Source of the DNA: Cyanobium sp. Morenito 9A2
GTDB taxonomy: Bacteria; Cyanobacteriota; Cyanobacteriia; PCC-6307; Cyanobiaceae
Assembly (NCBI RefSeq): GCF_024345575.1
Contig: NZ_JAGQBJ010000018.1
Span: 1 to 43,807 of the forward strand
DNA: 43,807 nt
Direction: 5' to 3'
The notes under the pieces were generated by a model. It made no database searches, was not told the DNA's origin, and saw nothing but the letters and a program-made list of their open reading frames with translations. Made by a program: the position numbers and the translations under genes. Each line of letters begins with the position of its first letter. The first letter of the stretch is position 1. Positions 18,046-25,652 of the stretch are shown here, one piece after another.

Positions 18046-18878
18046 TTGCTACACCGGCGCTCCCATTTACCCCTGAGACCCTCGGGGTGATTGGCCTGGG
18101 CCGCATGGCCCAGGCCTTGCTTCTGCCGGTGCTCAAGGGGGGCCAGATGGCCCCTGACTCCGTACGGGCTGTGGTGGCTACCGAGGCCTCGGCTCAGAGC
18201 CTCTCGGCGCTCCACGGCCTGGAGGTGAGCACCGATGCGCGCCGCGCCTGGATGGCCCCCGTGGTGCTGCTGGCAGTCAAGCCCCAGCAGCTCGCGGACC
18301 TGGCCGCCACGGCCCCCCTCCCCATGGCCGGCGCCGATGGCACCCCCGCGCTGCTGCTTTCGGTGCTGGCGGGCGTCAGCCTGGCCCGGCTTCAGGCCCT
18401 TTTCCCTGGCTGGGTGATTGTGCGCGCCGTGCCCAACACCCCCTGCCTGGTGCGCGCCGGCCTTACGGCTTTGGCCTGGGACGAACGCGTCAACCCGGCC
18501 CAGCGCCAGTGGGTTCTGGAGCTGTTTTCACGGGTGGGGGAGGTGTCGGAGCTGCCGGAGAGTCAACTGGATGCCTTTCTGGCTCTCACCTCCTCGGGCC
18601 CGGCCTTTGTGGCCCTCGTGGCGGAAGCCATGGCCGATGGGGCCGTGGCCGCCGGGTTGCCCCGGGCTCTGGCCCAGCACCTGGCCAGCCGAACCCTGGC
18701 GGGCACCGCGGCCCTGCTCAGCGAGCAGGAGCTGCACCCGGCTCAGCTCAAGGACATGGTCGCCAGCCCCGGGGGCACCACCATCGCCGGATTGCGGCAG
18801 CTGGAGCGGGCGGGGATGCGCTCGGCCCTGATTGAGGCGGTGCTGGCCGCCGCCGAGCGCAGTCGCTCCTTCGCCTAG
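18042..18878 (+). CDS. proC: Pyrroline-5-carboxylate reductase (ProC)
   Basis: Last step of proline biosynthesis, NADPH-dependent reduction of 1-pyrroline-5-carboxylate. The N-terminal Rossmann motif [13 protein letters not shown] is clear, with [10 protein letters not shown] and [11 protein letters not shown] in the middle. The dimerisation and active-site region contains [21 protein letters not shown], and [19 protein letters not shown] lies near the end. The length of 278 aa is normal. The start is TTG 18042, overlapping the sepF stop as TTGA. Its stop overlaps the stop of convergent plsY by four bases. The sepF-proC neighbourhood echoes that of other bacterial division clusters. Confidence 0.95.
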   Translation: MIATPALPFTPETLGVIGLGRMAQALLLPVLKGGQMAPDSVRAVVATEASAQSLSALHGLEVSTDARRAWMAPVVLLAVKPQQLADLAATAPLPMAGADGTPALLLSVLAGVSLARLQALFPGWVIVRAVPNTPCLVRAGLTALAWDERVNPAQRQWVLELFSRVGEVSELPESQLDAFLALTSSGPAFVALVAEAMADGAVAAGLPRALAQHLASRTLAGTAALLSEQELHPAQLKDMVASPGGTTIAGLRQLERAGMRSALIEAVLAAAERSRSFA

Positions 18879-19570
18879 CTCTGATCGCTTAGAGCCCCTG
18901 GTCGAGGCTCCCTTGCGTCACTGGGGGTGGCGCGCGGGGACCCCAGCTTCGGTTCCGTGCCCGCCAGCAGCCGCTTGATGTTGCTGCGGTGGCGCCAGAG
19001 CACCAGGGCGGTGGTGAGCAGGGCGAGCAGCAGGTAGGCGGGCCGCAGGCCACTGCCTTCGGCGGTGAAGGAGCCCAGCATCAGCAGCGGCAGACTGAGG
19101 GCCGCCACCACGCTGGAGAGCGACACGATTCGGCTGAGGCTCAGCACGGTCAGAAAGATCCCTAAGCAGGCCAGGCCCACCAGGGACACCAACCCCAGCA
19201 GCATTCCCAGCCCGGTGGCCACCGCCTTACCCCCCTTCCAGCCCAGCCAGATCGACCAGCTGTGGCCGGCCAGGGCGGCCAGGCCGCTGGCCACCACCCA
19301 CCAGTCGCTGGCGGCTCCAAGATCCAGCGGTGGCAGCAAGGTTTTGGCCAGCAGTACCGCGGCCGCTCCTTTGAACACATCCACCAGGAACACCACCAGG
19401 GCTGGGCCCTTGCCGACTTCCCGCAGCACGTTCGTGGCGCCGGTGGAACCCGATCCCACCAGCCGCAGATCGAGGCCCTTGAGCCAGCGGCCCGCCAGCC
19501 AGCCGCTCGGGATCGAGCCCAGCAGGTAGCCCGCCAAGAGGGTGAGCAGCAGGGTGAGTGGTGCGGTCAC
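18875..19570 (-). CDS. plsY: Glycerol-3-phosphate acyltransferase PlsY
   Basis: Membrane enzyme that transfers the acyl group from acyl-phosphate to glycerol-3-phosphate, the first step of phospholipid and glycolipid synthesis. Family motifs are GYLLGSIPSGWLAGR, GSGSTGATNVLREVGKGPAL, FLVDVFKG, GHSWSIWLGWKGGKAVATGLG and LWRHRSNIKRLLAGTE. About five to seven membrane segments are visible in 231 aa; the last 25 residues form a charged tail. The start is GTG 19570, overlapping the upstream gene's stop. It is the last gene of the five-gene reverse operon. Confidence 0.95.
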   Translation of the reverse strand: MTAPLTLLLTLLAGYLLGSIPSGWLAGRWLKGLDLRLVGSGSTGATNVLREVGKGPALVVFLVDVFKGAAAVLLAKTLLPPLDLGAASDWWVVASGLAALAGHSWSIWLGWKGGKAVATGLGMLLGLVSLVGLACLGIFLTVLSLSRIVSLSSVVAALSLPLLMLGSFTAEGSGLRPAYLLLALLTTALVLWRHRSNIKRLLAGTEPKLGSPRATPSDAREPRPGALSDQS

Positions 19571-20544
19571 AGCAGGTCGTCTTCCAGGGCCAGTTCGGCG
19601 GGATCGGGGGCAAAGGCCAGCCAGAGCGGGAACTGCAAGATCGGAATGTCCACCACCTGCTCGGCCGCATCGACCACGATCAGGGGCAGTTCACCGCGCT
19701 CCTCCAGTCGGTCGGCCCGCTCGATCAGAGCATCGGGTCGCTCGAACAGCACGATGCCGCTGTTGGGGCCGAAATCCTCCCGGGCAAGGCCGAGGCAATC
19801 CTGCAGCCCACGGCGCCATTCCCCCAGTCGCTCCGGTTGACCCGCCAGCACCAGGGTCTGCAGGCGTTCGCCATACAGTTCCCCGAGGATGGCGATGGCG
19901 GCAGCGGCCACCAGGGCGTTGCGGTTGCGGCTGCCGGTGCTGGGCTGGGCACCGCGGCCCCCCTGGCTCAAGAACCAGTCGTCGAGCAGCGTGGCGCCGG
20001 ACGGCTCCAAGCTCCGGCGCAATTTCCAGGGGTCGGCGAAGAAATCAGGTTGGCCCTGGAAGCGCTCCAAGCGGTCCCGGATGAGCTCCTCGTCTTGGCT
20101 GAACAGTCCGGCCGCGGCGACAGAGGCGACCGGGTTGGAGGCTTCCGCCGCCGTCTGGGTCTGCTGATCGAGGGGGGAGGGCTGCACCCGCAGGGGCTGA
20201 CTGACCAGCTCCATGGACTCCGCCTGGATCACCAGGTCTTGGAGGGCCCCCACCAGGTAGTCCTGGAAACCCTTGAGCCGGCGGGCGATCGCATCGGACT
20301 GGCCGGCGAAGCTGGCCCCCAGCTCCTGCTGCAGCACGGCGCGCCGGCCTTCGAGCTCCTTGATCTCGCTCTCCAGCTCAGCCCGCCTCTGGCGCAGGTC
20401 GGCCAGGGCCAGATCCAGCAGCTCGGTGGTGGCAGGGTTTTGGGCTTGCTCTGGGGCTTCAGGGTCCTGAGGCGGCGTGGTCACCAGGACGGCTTGGCGA
20501 GGGAGCCCAGGGTCTTGAAACTCGGAAGCGTCGCGGTCAGTCAT
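19567..20544 (-). CDS. DUF3086 family protein
   Basis: 325 aa soluble protein of a cyanobacterial family, function unknown. Residues 40-75 form a strongly predicted coiled coil (LADLRQRRAELESEIKEL). Residues 125-150 are a variable linker. The C-terminal two thirds contain FQGQPDFFADPWKLRRSLE, SRNRNALVAAAAIAILGELYG and SGIVLFERPDALIERADRL. There is no signal peptide or membrane segment. It starts at ATG 20544 inside an ATGA overlap with the DUF3119 gene and overlaps plsY at its end, so all three are translationally coupled. Confidence 0.85.
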   Translation of the reverse strand: MTDRDASEFQDPGLPRQAVLVTTPPQDPEAPEQAQNPATTELLDLALADLRQRRAELESEIKELEGRRAVLQQELGASFAGQSDAIARRLKGFQDYLVGALQDLVIQAESMELVSQPLRVQPSPLDQQTQTAAEASNPVASVAAAGLFSQDEELIRDRLERFQGQPDFFADPWKLRRSLEPSGATLLDDWFLSQGGRGAQPSTGSRNRNALVAAAAIAILGELYGERLQTLVLAGQPERLGEWRRGLQDCLGLAREDFGPNSGIVLFERPDALIERADRLEERGELPLIVVDAAEQVVDIPILQFPLWLAFAPDPAELALEDDLL

Positions 20545-20990
20545 GGCACATGGAGGTCGAGCTGGCGGCGCAGTTCTTTGGCATCGAACAGCATTGGCAG
20601 GAAATGAACGCTCTTCTGTTCACGGAAATAGAACAGCACCGGCAGCGGTGCCCAGAACAGAGTCCAACCCAGCCAGGCGTCGTAGGGGAAGCGCCGCAGT
20701 TCCTTGGACTGGCGCCAGACCACCAGGGCATCGGCACTGAACTGCAGCCGCAGAAGGGCGGTTTGCGCCATCAGGAACAGGCCGAACACGCCGATGACCG
20801 TGGCCACCCCCAGCGCAGGAGCCCAAAGCAGCGACAGGGGCACCAGAGCGACCCCCAGCAGCACCACCCCGAGGGCGACACCGAAGTGGGGAGCAAGGAT
20901 CACCCCAGCACTGGGGTCCGGAGCGCTCAGCGCAGTGGAGGTCGCCTGGGGGGAAGCGTTTGAGGGAGGGGGAACAGCCATGGGATCCAT
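20541..20990 (-). CDS. DUF3119 family membrane protein
   Basis: 149 aa with two hydrophobic segments (about residues 38-58 and 62-82), followed by a PH-like soluble part containing FSADALVVWRQSKELRRFPY, FWAPLPVLFYFREQKSVHFLP and a C-terminal helix DAKELRRQLDLH. This matches the cyanobacterial DUF3119 family of unknown role. The start is ATG 20990, or ATG 20981 three codons on. It is 17 bp downstream of mlaE and overlaps DUF3086, suggesting work on membranes alongside the MlaE permease; that is inference. Confidence 0.85.
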   Translation of the reverse strand: MDPMAVPPPSNASPQATSTALSAPDPSAGVILAPHFGVALGVVLLGVALVPLSLLWAPALGVATVIGVFGLFLMAQTALLRLQFSADALVVWRQSKELRRFPYDAWLGWTLFWAPLPVLFYFREQKSVHFLPMLFDAKELRRQLDLHVP

Positions 20991-21007
20991 TGTCTGTGCC
21001 CGAGGGC

Positions 21008-21757
21008 TCACTGGCCGAACAGCAATTGGGTGAGCACCACGTCCATCAAGGCCACGGTCACCAGGACCATCACCACAGCCCCGGTGGTGGTGGTGCCCAC
21101 CTCCTTGGGCCCCCCCTTGGTGCTGAGACCCCAGCCACAGGAGATCACAGCGATCTGGAGTCCAAAAACCACCGCTTTGATGAGCATCGAGGGCAGATCG
21201 GAGGGCTCCATCCAGCTGCGCACTGAGTTCCAGAACACGGCCGGCGGGATGCCATAGAGCGCCGTGCTGCTGACCTGCCCGGACCAGACCGCCACGGCGA
21301 AGAAGAGCAGGCACTGCACCGGCGCCATGATCACCATCGCCATCACCCGCGGCACCACGAGGTACTCCACCGGATCGGTGCGCAGCATCGTGATGGCGTC
21401 GACCTGCTCGGTCACCTTCATGGTGCCCAGCTGGGCGGCGTAGGCCGTGGCCACCTTGCCGGTCATCAGCATGGCGCTCAGCAGCGGGGCGATTTCCCGG
21501 GAGAGTCCCAGGGCAAGGATGCCCCCCACGGTGGATCCAGCCCCCTGTTTGGTGAGTTCGGCGGCCACCTGGATGTTGAACACCGTGCCCGCGGCGAGTC
21601 CCGTGATCAGCACGATCAAGAAGCTGCCGGGGCCGGCCTCCATCATCTGCTCGAACAGATCATTCAAGCCAATGCGCCCCCGGGCGATGGCCGAGACCGC
21701 CTGACCGCCGATCAGGGCGCTGGCGCCCAGACGCCGTAGCCAACGGGGCGCTCTCAT
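21008..21757 (-). CDS. mlaE: MlaE-family lipid ABC transporter permease
   Basis: Permease of an MCE-type ABC transporter moving phospholipids or other hydrophobic compounds between inner and outer membranes. About 249 aa with five or so membrane segments. The family signature region is LALGLSREIAPLLSAMLMTGKVATAYAAQ, followed by VTEQVDAITMLRTDPVEYLVVPRV. It ends with a hydrophobic segment after GPKEVGTTTTGAVV. Starts ATG 21757, overlapping the transporter gene upstream as ATGA. The ATPase and MCE/MlaD partners are not in the window. The cyanobacterial and plastid relative is TGD1. Confidence 0.92.
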   Translation of the reverse strand: MRAPRWLRRLGASALIGGQAVSAIARGRIGLNDLFEQMMEAGPGSFLIVLITGLAAGTVFNIQVAAELTKQGAGSTVGGILALGLSREIAPLLSAMLMTGKVATAYAAQLGTMKVTEQVDAITMLRTDPVEYLVVPRVMAMVIMAPVQCLLFFAVAVWSGQVSSTALYGIPPAVFWNSVRSWMEPSDLPSMLIKAVVFGLQIAVISCGWGLSTKGGPKEVGTTTTGAVVMVLVTVALMDVVLTQLLFGQ

Positions 21758-23142
21758 GGCTCCACGGCACGGGTGTGAAGGCCGTGTTCGGGCCAGCGAC
21801 GCATCACCAGGAGACCCAGCACCACCATCACGGCGGGGATCAGGCCCATGCACAGCCGAATCGTGAACAGGGCGCTCTCGGGTTGGAGCTGGGCCAGCTT
21901 GGCCTGGTAGCCGCTCAGGCTGAGCACGTTGCCGAGCATGAACACCGCCAGGCCGATGCCCAGTTTCTGGGTGACCACCATCCAGGCCGTGTAGAGGCCG
22001 GCGGGTCGGTCAGGATCGGCGTCGATCGCATCCGGAAGCAGGGCCCAGGGGATCAGGTACGCGGTGGCGGCCCCCAGTCCCAGTACAAGGATCGTGGCCA
22101 CCAGGGCCGTGAGTTTGAGGGCATTGGCCACCGAATCCAGTGGGCCGATGGCGCCATCAAGGGGAACCAGCACCATGGCGATCAGGCAGGCACCAATCCA
22201 TAGACCGGCGCCCCAGCGCAGGGCGAACACCCGGCCGCGGCGGTTGGCGACCCGGCTCCAGAGTTGCAGGCCCGCCAGGGCACTGAGCTGGAAGGGCAGC
22301 AGGATCCAGGTGCTCCAGTTCTCAGGCAGGTGCATCACCACCCCGAGGTAGATCAGCGACACGGGTTGCATCAGCTGCAGCCCGCACCAGAGGAGCAAGT
22401 AGAGACCAAGCACCCGCAGGAAGCGGCCGTTGCGGGCCAGGCGGCGCAATTGCTGGGCCAGGGGTTCCGGGTGGCCCGTGGGCCGTTGGCAGTTGCGAGC
22501 AAAGGGAGCCAGCCCCCAGGCGCAGATCAAGCTGGTGACGCTGATGATCACCCCGGTGAGCAGTCCCATCTGCAGATAGCCGCTGGCGCCCCGCTGCACC
22601 AGAAGGGCACCGATCACGAGACCCGCCAGCCCGGCGAGGATCGAGCCGGTGAAGCGGGCCGCATTCAGGCGCGTGCGCAGGGGGGTGGAGCCGGTGAGTT
22701 CGGCGGCCAGGGCTGAGTAGGGCAGGTTGACGCAGGTGTACAGCCCCTGGGCCAGCATCTGGATCGCGATGATGATGGCGAACTTCTGCCACGGTCCCCC
22801 TGGGGGAACCCACCAGACCGCCGCCATCGCGGCGCCAAGGGGCAGGGCGCTCCAGGCGATCCAGGGCAGCCGCGGCCCCCAACGGCTGTGGGTGTGGTCG
22901 CTGAGCCAGCCCACAAACGGATCGTTGATGCCGTCCCAGACCTTGATCAGCATCAGCACCAACCCGGCCATCCAGGCGGGCAGGCCGGCGATGGCCGTGT
23001 AAAACACAAAGAGGTAGAAGCCCAGCAGGGTGGCCGCCAGGCCGGTGCCCCCATCGCCGAAGCCGTAGGCCCAGACCATGCGGTGCTGGGCGGAGACGGG
23101 CAGGTCAGCGGCGTCTTCGCCAGCGAAGGCAGGGGTACTCAA
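21754..23142 (-). CDS. MFS transporter, GPH (melibiose/glycoside) family
   Basis: 462 aa, about 12 membrane segments, glycoside-pentoside-hexuronide:cation symporter type. Recognisable segments are VWAYGFGDGGTGLAATLLGFYL near the start, the loop DGINDPFVGWLSDHTHSRWGPRLPW and, late in the protein, GAATAYLIPWALLPDAIDAD. Members import sugars or related solutes with Na+ or H+; the substrate here cannot be told. The start appears to be TTG 23142, with GTG and ATG codons about 15-22 residues further in as alternatives. It heads the reverse operon ending with plsY and is divergent from tRNA-Gly. Confidence 0.9.
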   Translation of the reverse strand: MSTPAFAGEDAADLPVSAQHRMVWAYGFGDGGTGLAATLLGFYLFVFYTAIAGLPAWMAGLVLMLIKVWDGINDPFVGWLSDHTHSRWGPRLPWIAWSALPLGAAMAAVWWVPPGGPWQKFAIIIAIQMLAQGLYTCVNLPYSALAAELTGSTPLRTRLNAARFTGSILAGLAGLVIGALLVQRGASGYLQMGLLTGVIISVTSLICAWGLAPFARNCQRPTGHPEPLAQQLRRLARNGRFLRVLGLYLLLWCGLQLMQPVSLIYLGVVMHLPENWSTWILLPFQLSALAGLQLWSRVANRRGRVFALRWGAGLWIGACLIAMVLVPLDGAIGPLDSVANALKLTALVATILVLGLGAATAYLIPWALLPDAIDADPDRPAGLYTAWMVVTQKLGIGLAVFMLGNVLSLSGYQAKLAQLQPESALFTIRLCMGLIPAVMVVLGLLVMRRWPEHGLHTRAVEP

Positions 23143-23227
23143 GCGTTCGAGGGGCGCATGCAGGCCATAATGCTGCAGCCGACCGGAGTGTTCCGCCCCG
23201 GCTACCCAGGGGTACCTCTGTACTGCT

Positions 23228-23298
<71 letters not shown>

Positions 23299-23410
23299 TG
23301 TCTACAGCAACAGGGGCTTTTGGCTCTGAATCCCTGCTGGAACTTGCTTTTGGCGCACTTGCGCCCCCCCAGAGGCTGATCGCAACGGTGGTGTCTCACC
23401 CGCCGTCTCG

Positions 23411-23730
23411 GTGGGGCTGCCAGCGCTGTTGAACCGTTCTGCATCGCCGAGGTCCTCGGCGGCTGAAGACCGCTGCCTTCAGCGAGCCCAGGCTGTTCTG
23501 AGGCGCATTCATGCCATCGACCTGGCGTCGGATGTTCGCAGCATCATTTGCAGCAACTGCTCGGTGCCCTCACAGGGCCATCGCCGTCCCAGAGCGCCAG
23601 GCAGTGGCTCGATTCACTGGCGCGGATCGGGGCGGACAAGCCTGAGGGCGCAGTCTTCAGATTCAGATCCAGGCCAGGGTTGCTCTGCTGGGCTGGGGGG
23701 AGCGCCAAGCGGCGTCTGGGGGAGAGGTGA
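23411..23730 (+). pseudogene. Possible remnant of an unknown gene
   Basis: Two overlapping plus-strand frames appear to continue each other. The first carries RIHAIDLASDVRSII. The second, shifted near 23550, carries QQLLGALTGPSPSQSARQWLDS and ADKPEGAVFRFRSRPGLL. The switch suggests a frameshifted gene. I do not recognise the family, and there is no ribosome binding site. Confidence 0.3.
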
Positions 23731-24283
23731 GGCACCGCAGAACTGGGCCGGGTTTGTGGGGTGATCCCGCGCCGGCAAGGCCATTCCAGATCCTTGCCGG
23801 CGGGCTGCCTGTCGGCTGGAGGCATGCTGACGCCTTCGCCCAGAAGTGCTCCAGCACTTGCAGATCCTTCCGGGGCCGGCTCCGGTGCTGGAGCTGCACC
23901 TACATGGTCGCCCCCCGTGGCGAGACCCGGCCGCGGCGGCTGCGGGCCTGCTCTCTGACGTCTGGGCGTACGGCTGGTGACTGGATGAGCGCTTTCCGAT
24001 CAGGAGCTGCCGCCGATGCACCCGGCCTAGGTGGTGGTTGTGTGGGCCATGGCCTGATGATCGACCCCTCTGAAAGGAGTTGCGGCGCGAGTCCGAGACC
24101 AAGCAAGGGCGAAGAACGCTTTCAGGACCTGTGCGACGACGATTCGGTAGGCGAACCGGTCGCGTTGATTCACTGCTTTCGCGACCAAGGGTTCAGCGAA
24201 GACTCCCTGGTTATGGTCTTTGGTCGCTGGTGAACGGCGCCTCCAGTGCGAACGACGCTGGCAGCTGCTGTGGGCCGGGGGCT

Positions 24284-24569
24284 TCACCATGAAACGAAAT
24301 CCGCCACAGTCCCGAAGCCAAGGGCTTCTCCGCAGGAGTACAGAGCATCCCCAAGCTCATAACCGCTGAGCAACTGTTCGCCCGGGGCACGACCGTGGCC
24401 CATCTCTGCCAGCCCATCGAGGTGAGCCAGTCGACCGATCCGAGCCACCACCGCTGGTGTCAGCCATCCGCAGGGGAAGCAGGCCGAGGAAGATGCTTGT
24501 CTCGATGTCAACCCCCATGGCAGAGCGCTTTGCCCACGCCCTCAGACGCTGCTGCACGGACAGCGGCAT
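24284..24569 (-). pseudogene. Possible frameshifted remnant of an unknown gene
   Basis: On the minus strand a frame beginning MPLSVQQRLRAWAKRSAMG runs to LPLRMADTSG. It then seems to continue in another frame as VVARIGRLAHLDGLAEMGHG and SGYELGDALYSCGEALGFG before stopping near 24284. The two halves read as one soluble protein broken near 24435. The family is not recognised. Confidence 0.3.
24316..24338 (+). repeat. Double mini-hairpin, copy 3
   Basis: Stem AGCC/GGCT with loop AAG is followed after one T by stem CTCC/GGAG with loop GCA. It has the same layout as the two copies inside the IS3 element. It matches the copy at 43428 at 18 of 23 positions after hand alignment. It lies in a decayed frame, so chance resemblance is possible. 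Confidence 0.4.
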
Positions 24570-24743
24570 TAACTCCAGGGTCTCGATTCAGCCAGGATCC
24601 ATGAAGGGGGTCGCGTCAGTGCTGATGCAGGTGGATCGTGGGCAACAGGCCTATGCTCTGCGCTCCGGGGAGGGTTGCTCAAGGGTTGCCTCTGTGAAGG
24701 TTTGTTGGGCCATGCTCGATGCTTGCTCCTACACCCTTAAGGG

Positions 24744-25652
24744 CTAATCGAGAAGAGCCTCAGGATAAAAGCGTTCTAATAGCGGCTGGTAGTGGATGCG
24801 GATGTAGGTAATAACCGCTTTCGGTAACTCTGAGCGCCAGGCATCGGGATGCCCCGAGCGATAAGGTGAATTCTCGTCAATCACGCCGGGGTCCCGGCCT
24901 CCTGACATGGCCTGAAAGGTGAAGTCATGGGGTTCGGGCCAGATGTAATTCGCTGCCTTTGCTCCGATTGCACCCGCAAAGACATGATTAATCTGGTTGC
25001 CAAAATCCTCCATGCGCACTGTCTTGAAGTGGTCGTCTTCGAAGTTCCATTGACGCAGGGCGCAGAGCGGCCCGGGGGTTGCTGGATAGAAATCGCTGCG
25101 CTCGCAGAACGCCACCGTGAGTGCCATTCCCTCATCGCCAGAACATTGCTCCAGGATTCTGCGTTGAGCCGCTAGTATTGATAAACCAACGGTGTGATGA
25201 AGCCGTAGATGAGAGTAATAAGCGGATTGGACTACATTCAGGGGATTGCGAATGATGTGGACCCCGCCGCCATTGATCCGCTCCGCCAGAAAGGGATAGG
25301 AGGCATTCCCCAGAAAGCTCACATCGTGACGGCCGGAAGGAACAGTGTTTCCCTTGCCGTTGCCGAAGAAGGACAAGTTATTAACTTCACAGAATTTTTT
25401 CACATATCTGGAGCTGAGCGACGAGGCGCACTTGTGATGCCCCACGAAGAGCATTGGTTCGTCCGGTCCTCCAAACGCCAATCGATTGGCTCCTTTGGGC
25501 CCTGCTCCGGAGCTCGGTTCGAGGGTAACTGAGGTCAGATTGGCTTTCTCTGCATTCTGAGTGAGGTCATTCGCCTTGAGTTTTGCCTGCTTCGCAGCGC
25601 GCCGTTCGCTGCGACGTTGCTCGAGGATCAGCTGCCTATCCCGCTCGTCCAT
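24744..25652 (-). CDS. Sulfotransferase family protein
   Basis: 302 aa, probably transfers sulfate from PAPS to a glycan or other acceptor. The 5'-phosphosulfate loop is FVGHHKCASS (residues 69-78) and the 3'-phosphate motif is IIRNPLNVVQSAYYSHL (about 133-149), both at standard spacing. The first 27 residues are a highly charged Arg/Lys/Glu helix, absent from the core fold; a similar tail ends the nearby GSCFA protein. There is no signal peptide, so it is probably cytoplasmic. Start ATG 25652. Gene-free decayed DNA lies on both sides. The GC content is lower than in the core genes, suggesting transfer. The acceptor is unknown. Confidence 0.85.
   Translation of the reverse strand: MDERDRQLILEQRRSERRAAKQAKLKANDLTQNAEKANLTSVTLEPSSGAGPKGANRLAFGGPDEPMLFVGHHKCASSLSSRYVKKFCEVNNLSFFGNGKGNTVPSGRHDVSFLGNASYPFLAERINGGGVHIIRNPLNVVQSAYYSHLRLHHTVGLSILAAQRRILEQCSGDEGMALTVAFCERSDFYPATPGPLCALRQWNFEDDHFKTVRMEDFGNQINHVFAGAIGAKAANYIWPEPHDFTFQAMSGGRDPGVIDENSPYRSGHPDAWRSELPKAVITYIRIHYQPLLERFYPEALLD

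Larger units (their letters stand above)
23299..24743. other. Non-coding or decayed stretch after tRNA-Gly
   Basis: About 1.4 kb without a convincing intact gene. It contains frames that look like pieces of broken genes (23411-23730 plus strand, 24284-24569 minus strand). It also has a perfect palindrome CCGAGG-T-CCTCGG at 23447-23459, a hairpin CGCTG-CCTT-CAGCG at 23471-23484 and a double hairpin at 24316-24338. Codon patterns switch frame often, as in old insertion debris. No transposase motif was recognised. Confidence 0.55.

Noticed and set aside
19558-20607. 349-codon plus-strand frame opposite DUF3086
   Set aside because: Overlaps a conserved operon gene completely and has no recognisable content.
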